Source of the DNA: Anthostomella pinea
Lineage: Eukaryota > Ascomycota > Sordariomycetes > Xylariales > Xylariaceae
DNA: 64,000 bases
Direction of reading: 5' to 3'
Assembly: GCA_963556695.1 (NCBI GenBank)
Contig: CAUWAG010000008.1
Coordinates: 1,860,001-1,924,000 of the forward strand
Below are positions 56,600 to 64,000 of this stretch, one piece after another; position 1 is the first letter of the stretch, and each line of letters starts with the position of its first letter. The position numbers were made by a program, and so were the translations under genes. The notes under the pieces are model-generated. The model was not told the DNA's origin. It saw only the letters and a list, made by a program, of their open reading frames with translations, and made no database searches.

Positions 56600-57480
56600 C
56601 GATCACTTGAACACAATCGAGTTGCTGAACAATCTGTATCATAAATGTCCTTTCTTCGGTCCCGTGCACCCCAGCATAGGTAGGAAGTTACCGCCCATGC
56701 CTAAATCTAGGTATTTGCTGGGAATTAACCACAATCACCAGGTAGTGTTTCCTTCGTGGAGCTGGGCGTGCTGGAAAATCTTGCCGGGCTTTCTGAGCCA
56801 GTCTGCCGACCCTGGCTGGATACTCGGGCTGAAGCTACAGGGCGTCGAGGGCATGAGAGGACAGTGTGTCCGTAGGCCGATGCACCAGACTTCGCGCAGG
56901 GCCTCGACCAGCCCAGGTGTCTAATCGGCGAGGCCAAACTGGTAGACATCGACGAGATCATACCCAAGTCCACATGGCGGGAATTTACAGACCACGAGAA
57001 AGCGCACGTCGTCAAAAGGTGGCGAATCAGCAGCTGGAGCGCGAGCGCGGTTCAGCCCCGTCCTTTCGGAAATGTGCACGCTGCCGACGGAATCGAGGCC
57101 ATCCAGCACACACATGACGGCTCCTGGGCTTGTCTGACGATGCGTTTGATCTGGGACGAGCACCGCAATACCTGCAATGCGAAGTTGCCCGTGGTCTCTT
57201 GGGAGGCGGACGAGGAACCCAGGTCTTATGGGAGGCGGCAGCTGCGGACGTGTTCTCGTGTTGGCCTGCTCGACATCTTCCGCAAAGCCATTGTAGATGA
57301 GCGCGGATCGGACTTCGTCACTGAGGGCTATGGTGCTCTTCGCAAGACACGTTTTAGACTGGATAGGGCCTTGTCATGCTCTCTGGAAGGACCATGCCTC
57401 TTCCAGGGGCATTGCACGACACTTTCTGGGTCTTCCGTGGAAAGTAAGAAGGGTCTAGGATCGTTACCGCCGCTAGCGTA
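56600..57480 (+). pseudogene. Decayed C-terminal fragment of a HET paralogue
   Basis: Pieces in different frames match the C-terminal half of the preceding HET gene in order: VVFPSWSWACW (versus FPSWSWAGW), CLIGEAKLVDIDEIIPKSTW (versus FLIGEGIIVPRSAF), HDGSWACLTM (versus DDGTWACLAL), LPVVSWEADE (versus LMIVSWEVDE) and RTCSRVGLLDI (versus KTCSRVGLVTL). No N-terminal HET domain is present. It looks like a tandem duplicate truncated at its 5' end, with at least one frame break near 56870-56920. Confidence 0.75.
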
Positions 57481-57715
57481 GGCACCCCCTACGTCTACTT
57501 GCCGAGAATTGACCAAACTCATCGGGCAGGGTATTGATGAGGCCTATCCATATCCAGGTGGCCCAAAATGGAACGGTGAAACTCTGGTGCATGACAAGCC
57601 ATCGCAATGAATGCTTCTCCGCCGGGTTGATTAGGGAACTGGGCAAGAGCATGGATCCAGGGGCTGCCATGTGAGTATAATTAATCATCACTGTAACACA
57701 TTGTAGACGACACCC

Positions 57716-59332
57716 TTAGACGGCGACAACGCCTTCATCGACCCGTCTGGTCTCTAGTGATTTCACTACAACCTGCTCTTCAATCTCACTGATGCCATGC
57801 CCATCGTCGATCTCCGAGTGTTTACTATCACGTGTTAGCACAACGTCCTCTAACCAGTCCTGCTTGCTGACGTACCCATCTCTAAACAGAATGCGAACAA
57901 CCTGTGTCATGATCACCAAGCAAACGACCATGGACGCGGAGAACACGTATCCCTTGGGAAACCTCGGCGCCTCCACGGTCGGATACACGAAGAGCGGGAT
58001 CCAGGCATTGGTCGAAGTAGCAATGGCCGTCATCAAGATCAGCGCCAGCGCGCGCTCCTCGATACTATCCTTCATAATGATGTTTGCCCAGCCATACAGC
58101 ACGGAAGAAACGGCGACGGAAGAATAGCTTACGCTGAACGCGAACCATTTGGCTGCTTCCGGCACGTCCCAGATGGCAAGGATGACGAGGCCGGTAAAAT
58201 TGACTGCCGAGGCGAGAGTTATGGCGGCGGCGCGTCCGATCCACAGGTCGGCACTGAAGTTGATGAAGAGGACGAAGAAGATGCCTAATGCTGGACTGAC
58301 CGTGCCGAGTTGGTTCATCGTTGCTGTGTCGAACCGGTGGAGGCTCTTGATCCAGAGCAGGAATGCCGCGCTGTTGGCATCGGTGTTGAAGAAGAAAACA
58401 TCCCACAAGACCAAGGCATAGAATCGCCAGCTGGTGAAGATACGCCTAAGGAGATGGAGAGAGAATGGTGTGCTTTGGACTCTGGCGCCAGCTCTTTCCA
58501 GTCGCGACCGTGCCAGCTGGAGCTCGGAGTCCGTGATGACGAAACGGTGTGGCTTGGCTGGCGTGCCGGGCCAGACAAAGTAGCCGATGAGGGCGAGAGG
58601 CAATGTTATGACGGCGTTGATGACGAATAGCCATCTCCAGCCTGATAGCCCATGCCGGCCGTCAAGGTATGTCGTGGCAGCAGATTGCAGTAACCCAGCA
58701 GTGAGCGTTCCGAGTGTGAGACCGACGTAGAAGATGCCCCCACGACGGCCAATCTCGTCGCTTCTATACCAGCTGCCGAGCACAAAATGTACTCCTGGAA
58801 AGTAACTAGCCTAAAAAGTCAAAGTCAATACCTCTTCTGATCGTTTTGGACCGAGATGAGAAGCTGACCTCGAAAAGAGACACCAAGAAACGATATGCCA
58901 TGATTTCGCCATAGCTCTGGGCTCGGTATTGCAGAAGCGTGAAGATGCCCCAACCAAGATCGAGAGTCAGAACCAAAAGATGCATTGGTAGGCGGGGGAA
59001 CAGGTAGATGAATGGCAGTAAACCGACCACATTTCCAACTACGAATATTGTCTGGAATTGCACGAGTTCGTTGCCATTGAAGCCGAGCTCCTCCGACATA
59101 CCAGAGACGTAGGCATTGTCTAGGTACCTTGGGTTAGCATGTGCTGTACCATAACTTTTATTTGTACGAGGAACGGAGTAAACGCACTTATATTTGACTG
59201 GTCGATGTATTTGACCCAGTAAAGGATACAGGCATAGGGGACTATCAAGAGGTCGAGCTTCGCGATGAGCTTCTTTTCTTCTGGTGAGTCCGTCGGAGAG
59301 TACCATTGGCACCACCGTCTTCCCATTGCCAT
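57716..59332 (-). CDS. MFS transporter, allantoate-permease (Dal5)-like
   Basis: Twelve-helix major facilitator of the anion:cation symporter type (Dal5/Tna1/vitamin transporter group). Exons are 59332-59188, 59119-58869 and 58810-57716, frame-consistent, giving 496 aa. EEKKLIAKLDLLIVPYACIL and the spliced YIDQSNINNAYVSGMSEELG are signatures of this family, followed by GNVVGLLPFIYLFPRLP, FPGVHFVLGSWYRSDEIGRR and GLSGWRWLFVINAVITLPLA. The C-terminus is cytosolic and acidic. The start ATG at 59332 (MAMGRRW) gives a usual N-terminal length. The substrate is likely a small carboxylate or vitamin; the specific one is unknown. Confidence 0.9.
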
Positions 59333-59836
59333 GTTCGTTCGTGTAGGAGTATAGATAGATTGTTTTGACAGGCTGGGCCACTCGGCAAGTAGCTTGATGT
59401 TGAAGTAACGGCATCGTGGCTATATACATCACCATGTCGGTTGAGTCCCTGCAAGTCGTCAATCATGGTGTTGATCACACCACTAACAAGCAAACTCGAT
59501 CACGTAGCCTTAAGACCTATCACTATCTGCAGTCTCTCCGCTCTGGTGCCTTGGGGTTGGAAGCGAAGAGGCGTAACCCATGACTAGGCCCCGCTGCAAT
59601 GATGCCATCTGCATTGTAATCTCGCAACCACCGCAGTCCATCGGCTACGTTGCATCTCCAGCTTCGTGTTAAAGAACCCACCGGATTGTGCGGCCATCAG
59701 CAGGCCAACCATAGGGGGAAAATGATGACTTGTTGTGCTGCAGGGAGCTGTAGTACTGATCAGGCGTGGAAGCCCTGTATATATCACGTTCCATGTTTCC
59801 TGACAGCGGCTATTTGTCACATGTCATAAATGTAGT
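59333..59836. other. Intergenic region between two MFS genes
   Basis: 504 nt holding the promoter of the Dal5-like gene and the 3' flank of the DHA1 gene (both -). No supported gene was seen. Confidence 0.4.
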
Positions 59837-61604
59837 CTAGACCTTGGTTACTTCAGTTTCCTTTTCAGCGTCCTTCGCTTCCCTCCTTTTCCTCTGTGTC
59901 TCCCTCCAGCTGCTGCCCTTGAAAAAGATAAGCCACAGACAAGGCGTGAACGCCAACCAGACCCCGGAGATGAAGATACCCATCCACCCCACCCCGATCT
60001 TATTGATAAGCAACGGAGCCACCGCCGTACCCCCCGCGCTGAAAAGACACCTGAACAGATTGTTCGCCGCAGTGGCCGTGGCAGGCGTGTCCTGGTGCGT
60101 GTCGACGATCAGCGTGTTCATGCCCTGCAGGGCGCCACTGAAAAAGAGCCCCTGGAAGAACAAGGCGACCTCGATACCAGCCAGGCTGGTCTGGGACTCC
60201 ATGGTCCAAGCATAGGCCAGGACGGTGCCGCAAGAGACATAGATCATAGGGATGGAGATCTCGAGGCGGATGCGCTCGATGGGGAAGAGTTCTATGCTCT
60301 GCTGTTTGGCTAACTCGAGGGATATGCCCAGCTTGCGGCTGTGCCGGCGGAAGTTCCAGTCGAAAAGCTGTCCGGCGGTGAACCGCGAGACCAGGGAGCC
60401 GAAGCCTAGCGGTAGGTAGCATAGACCGACTTTGACGGAGTCCAATCCGAAACGGCTGGCGAGTTGTTCGCTGAGGGTCGTCATGACCATCTGTCACACA
60501 AGTCAGTACGTCCATCCATCTGATCTATTTCAGTTGCACACTCACGAAATAACCGGCATATAAGATAGCTCCGCAGCCCAAAGTGATGCCCCCTTCAGGC
60601 TCGAGCAGAATCTTGAGTGCACTGAACGGATTAGGTCGCCTTCTCGGCTTCGTAATCGTTTCCATCCTCTCCTGGTGAACGTGCGTGGTACCCTTCCTGG
60701 CACGCCACCACTGCATCAGAGTAAGGTTCCATTTCTGGGGCCGCACGGATCCGTTACCCACGACGGCACGACACGTCTCGGGCACGAAACAGAGCAAGAC
60801 GATCAGCATGGTGCCGCCGAATGCCAGGAGGAACCAGAAGATACTGTGCCAGCCTGCGTACCCGTTCAGCAGTCCGCCAAACACCGGTCCGAGCGCGGGC
60901 CCAAGTGACATGCCGAGCGACGTCCATCCGATGTAGCTTCCCCTCTCCGCCCTCGTCACCATGTCACTCACTACTGCGGATCCCAAAGCAATGGTAGCAG
61001 AGCTACCGGCCGACTGCACACAGCGCAGGACTAGGAGGGCAGGGTAACTCCACTGCAGAGCCAGGGCGAGGTTTGCGACGAGATAGATGCCCAGAGACAC
61101 CATGTAAGCCGGCCGCCTGCCGCGCGTATCGGCCAGCGAGGCGATTACTGAAGGCGCCAGCCCCTGGAAGATCTGGTACGTGGTGATGGTAAGGTTGACG
61201 AGCGAGATGCTCACTCCGAGATCCTTGGATATGTCGTTCAGGGCCGGCAGATAGACGGATCCCGTCAAGGGGCTGATGACGCCGATGAAGGAGGCGCTCA
61301 AGAGCATCAGCCGCTTCTGATTCAGCGTCAAGACGGTGTAGGGCGCCTCATCGCTGGCGGCAGCACCATCTTGCTCTTGCTTGGTCCGGCCGTCGTCGTC
61401 GTCATGGCTGCTGGGTTCGTTGGCTTCTATCGCGTCGGCCGCGACATCATCCGTGTTGGTGGGAAGCTCTTGGCTAGGGTTCCCGGAAAATGCTTGGCCG
61501 TGGGGGTCGTCTGGAGAATGGTCCCCTGTCTCCTCCCGAGAGGAACGGGACGGCGCCGTCTTGGCAGCCAAGACCCCGGCGCTGGCCCCTTTCTTGTCCT
61601 CCAT
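59837..61604 (-). CDS. MFS multidrug transporter (DHA1 family)
   Basis: Drug:H+ antiporter-1 type facilitator. Exon 1 is 61604-60546 and exon 2 is 60490-59837, with a 55-nt intron, giving 570 aa. The ATG at 61604 (MEDKKGASAG) was chosen; further upstream the frame has no ATG. A long hydrophilic N-terminus with acidic runs (EPSSHDDDDGRTKQEQDGAA) precedes TM1. Visible motifs are motif A between TM2 and TM3 (SLADTRGRRPAY), motif C in TM5 (LGPALGPVFGG) and SVYLPALNDISKDLGVS in TM1, typical of the Qdr/Flr subgroup. It is likely a plasma-membrane exporter of toxic compounds. It is tandem with, but not closely similar to, the Dal5-like gene. Confidence 0.92.
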
Positions 61605-62040
61605 GTTGATTAAACGAGTGTTTTGGATTTTGGGATCCAATAGGAAGACACTCTCTAAAACAATTGGTATGACAAAGACGCCTGGTGAGACATATCACTA
61701 CAAAATTGTAAGGTGCAGTGTTATATATGTTCGGAAGTCCGTTGTACTCCCCCAAACCGAAGCCGTAGCCGAAGCCGAAGCCGCGAAGCCGCGTCGGCTC
61801 CGGGCAAGATCTCACTGCAGGAAAGTTGCGCGAAGACAACAGGGATCCGAGTGCAGATCCTATCACAATTTCTTCTTTCAACACTGGTGCTTACGTTCCT
61901 GTTACGAATCTTCAGTGCTTCAGCTGCAGGATAATGATACACCAGACTTTATTCGTATAGCCTATAGGTTCTATCGATGTGTTTGTTCAGTCCATTCTGG
62001 GTATCAACACGCCTCAACACGCCTTGTTCAACGACACCAA
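61605..62040. other. Intergenic region with a GAAGCC-type simple repeat
   Basis: 436 nt between the SRA/YDG gene stop (-) and the DHA1 start (-). A hexanucleotide-like GAAGCC/GTAGCC repeat lies at about 61757-61795. The region presumably includes the DHA1 promoter. Confidence 0.5.
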
Positions 62041-63588
62041 TCACAGAGGCGGCCCCCCCTGCCACGAGAAAGAGGCTCGGAACGCACACACCCGTCTCCA
62101 CTCCTCACGATCGACCTTATCCTCCTGCCTCGTCAGCTTCCACTCCAGGTAGTTCGAATCTCCCTGGAGTATCTTGATCTTGTCCCCCTCGAGCTTCTCG
62201 TACAGGTTCCAGTCGTCCAGTTGTGACGGTTTGGGGACCCCCCTGATCTCGTCGAACGACTTCTGGTCGGGAACGCGCTCCATCGTCAGTTCGAGGCGGT
62301 ACGTGTTGGTCTTGTCGTCTAGCTTGCAGCCGTATTGCTTGATGGTGAAGCTGCATGCGGTTAGGTACGCCGAACTGCACGCCGAGCTCCACGCAAAAGG
62401 GGGGGTTGTTAAACTTACAGTCCATCATATCTGACACCGGCTTGAGGCGCAAATATGCTCTTCAGTCGGTACCCCCGAAGGATCCGGATCTGGCGCCCTA
62501 CTTGCGAGATCAAGGCGATGTGCATGTCGGAGGAGCGTCCCTCACGGATATACTTGACCGTATTAGTCCGGATCAGTTCTTCCCAGCCCGTCAAAAGAGG
62601 GAGGGTTGTGCTGCCGTATCGTCCCTTGGTCGGCATCTCGAGCGAGCTACCAACAATGCCATCTCGTTCGGCGCATGTGATATTCAACCACCAGCTGAAC
62701 TCCGTTAGCCCATATCACTTCTATGCCGGCGGAGACGAGTCAACACTCACTGCCCCGCCTCATACTGCAGGTTACCTTCGAGCTCGGAGATCGGATCGCT
62801 CATCTTGGTCTCCCACTTGCTTACGTCGTACGTCAAGGAGTTGTTGAACGAGACATCCTTCAGCCGGCCGCCCTTCACGAGTATCGCACACCGGTGCTGG
62901 TCCATCATGAAGAACTGCTCGCGGAAGCGCCGCCGCCAGATGCGCTGCAGGCTCTTGGCATGCGACACGTCGACGCGGAACCGCAGCGGCAGGTCCGCCG
63001 TGAAGCTGGCGACCTTGACCATCTCGGCGAACGCCAGCAGCTCGGCCAGCAGCTTGTCGAGGCGGGCGAACTCGATGGCCTCGAAGTCCAACGTCGGCTG
63101 CTTACGCTCCTCGTCCTTCAGGACCGCCTCGAGGAAGCTGCTCAGTCGCTCCGCCTCGGGCCCGACTGCGTTGTCCTTCCGCAGAGAGGCCCGCACTGAG
63201 TCGGAGAGCTCCAATAGGGCTTTCTGGTCCCAGTCGAGGTCGAACGACTCGTTCGAGGCCAGAGACTCTGTGGAATGGCCTGCGGAACAACCTTAGTCCC
63301 TTTGATGTGAGATCAAGTCTGAGCACCAGTCCTCACCTCTTGGAGAAGGCGAGCGCCTACCGAAGGGTAGCCCGCCGCTTCCGTCAAAACTGAAATGCTT
63401 TATCGTGGGACTGAAGACCTTGATGGTGGTCAGTTTACGTGCGTACCACTTGCATGCTTACGACTGACATTGGTTAGTGACCGCCTGCTGAAAAACGACC
63501 GGTCCTGACCATCGTCGCTGAATTGGAGGGGCTTCGGCTTGAGACGGGTGCTGTAATTGTATAACGCGTCTTTTAGGAGCATACTCAT
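62041..63588 (-). CDS. SRA/YDG-domain protein
   Basis: Five exons (63588-63469, 63418-63337, 63279-62751, 62694-62419, 62350-62041) join in frame to 438 aa. The second half carries features of the SRA (SET- and RING-associated, YDG) domain. These are LEGNLQYEAGHWWLNITCAE, RDGIVGS, LPLLTG and VGRQIRILRGYRLKS, then the eponymous AGVRYDGLFTI, followed by YRLELTMER. SRA domains flip out and recognise modified cytosine in DNA (UHRF1, SUVH proteins). No RING, PHD or SET domain is present. The N-terminal about 220 residues are helical and charged (LDFDAIEF-like, RIWRRRFREQFFMMDQHRC) and not recognised. The start ATG at 63588 (MSMLLKDALYNYSTRL) is tentative; more 5' exons could lie towards the window end. 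Confidence 0.75.
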
Positions 63589-64000
63589 CGTGCCCAGTGA
63601 GTACGCTCTCCGTGAGCCGTTCGTCCCTATGCAGGGTAACAATCTGCGTGAGAGAGTAAACAGTCGGATCTACCGTAGCCGCCGGCTTTCGAGTTCGGAA
63701 CACACTCGGTTGGGCCCATGCAGAAACAGAATGAACAATGGTGATTCGATAGCACTGATGTCGATACTCATGATTGCTTAGGTATGTGGCCACGAAGTCG
63801 AGCGCCCGGACTCGGGACTCGGCGAGTCGAAGACAAAGAAAGGTTGCCTCGGTCCGATGTCATGGTGTGCGGCGTATGGTGTTGGAACAAAGGGTACTCG
63901 CGGTCGAGGCGCGACCTCCCAGATAACAAAAGAATGTTCAGATGCGGGCAACAGCGACTGGTCGTGATTTCGCCTGGAGCCTTGTGACATCAGCCTTCTC
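63589..64000. other. Window end, upstream of the SRA/YDG gene
   Basis: 412 nt. Short open frames on both strands show no recognisable family. It may contain the promoter or additional 5' exons of the SRA/YDG gene. Confidence 0.35.

Noticed and set aside
61381..62226. 281-aa open frame on the plus strand
   Set aside because: It runs antisense through the DHA1 5' end and into the SRA/YDG gene and includes a simple repeat; no family resemblance.

Overview
The window is nuclear DNA of a filamentous ascomycete (Pezizomycotina). The evidence is short introns of about 45-250 nt with GTRNGT donors, CTRAC-type branch sites and YAG acceptors; a cytochrome P450; a SAT4/Pth11-type rhodopsin-domain membrane protein; several HET (heterokaryon incompatibility) genes; a GT90/CAP10 glycosyltransferase; and single-copy fungal housekeeping genes (RIX1, YPP1, SWD2, SRP9/SRP21, RNR2, uS8, eS12). 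All gene models and splice junctions were joined by eye, by requiring frame continuity and family resemblance. No database search was run.

Layout. 0-7 kb is accessory: a P450 with a predicted 20-nt microexon (-), a 707-bp terminal-inverted-repeat element flanked by TA, a SAT4-type membrane protein whose middle does not splice cleanly (+), and a GPI-anchored GH16-like glycosidase (-). 8-20 kb is a housekeeping block: WW-domain protein (+), RIX1 (-) divergent from YPP1 (+), the alpha-N-terminal protein methyltransferase (+), and a regucalcin/SMP-30-like hydrolase (-). 20-34 kb is gene-poor; it holds only a bZIP regulator (+), preceded by about 7.6 kb without a recognisable gene, and one tRNA-Val(CAC) gene (-).

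34-38 kb has an intact HET-domain gene (+) and a disrupted histidine acid phosphatase (-). 38-53 kb is a second housekeeping block: DUF4112-like protein, RNR2 with a cluster of ACGCGT boxes, SRP9/SRP21, SWD2, GT90, the divergent pair uS8/eS12, and a Par14-type parvulin. 53-64 kb is accessory again: a HET gene with a frame break and an in-frame stop, a decayed HET paralogue fragment, two MFS transporters on the same strand, and a stand-alone SRA/YDG-domain protein at the end.

The most unusual signal is the tRNA-Val(CAC) gene at 31551-31690 (-). It carries a 15-nt insertion at the canonical 37/38 intron site and a second, 53-nt insertion inside the D-arm. The second insertion has the marks of a spliceosomal intron (GTAAGT donor, ACTAAC branch site, CTAG acceptor). 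Removing both restores a near-perfect cloverleaf, and T-runs typical of Pol III terminators follow. Other notable observations are a perfect 79-bp palindrome nested in the TIR element, seven ACGCGT motifs spread over the RNR2 promoter and both of its introns, telobox motifs facing outward between the two ribosomal-protein genes, and several genes caught in decay.
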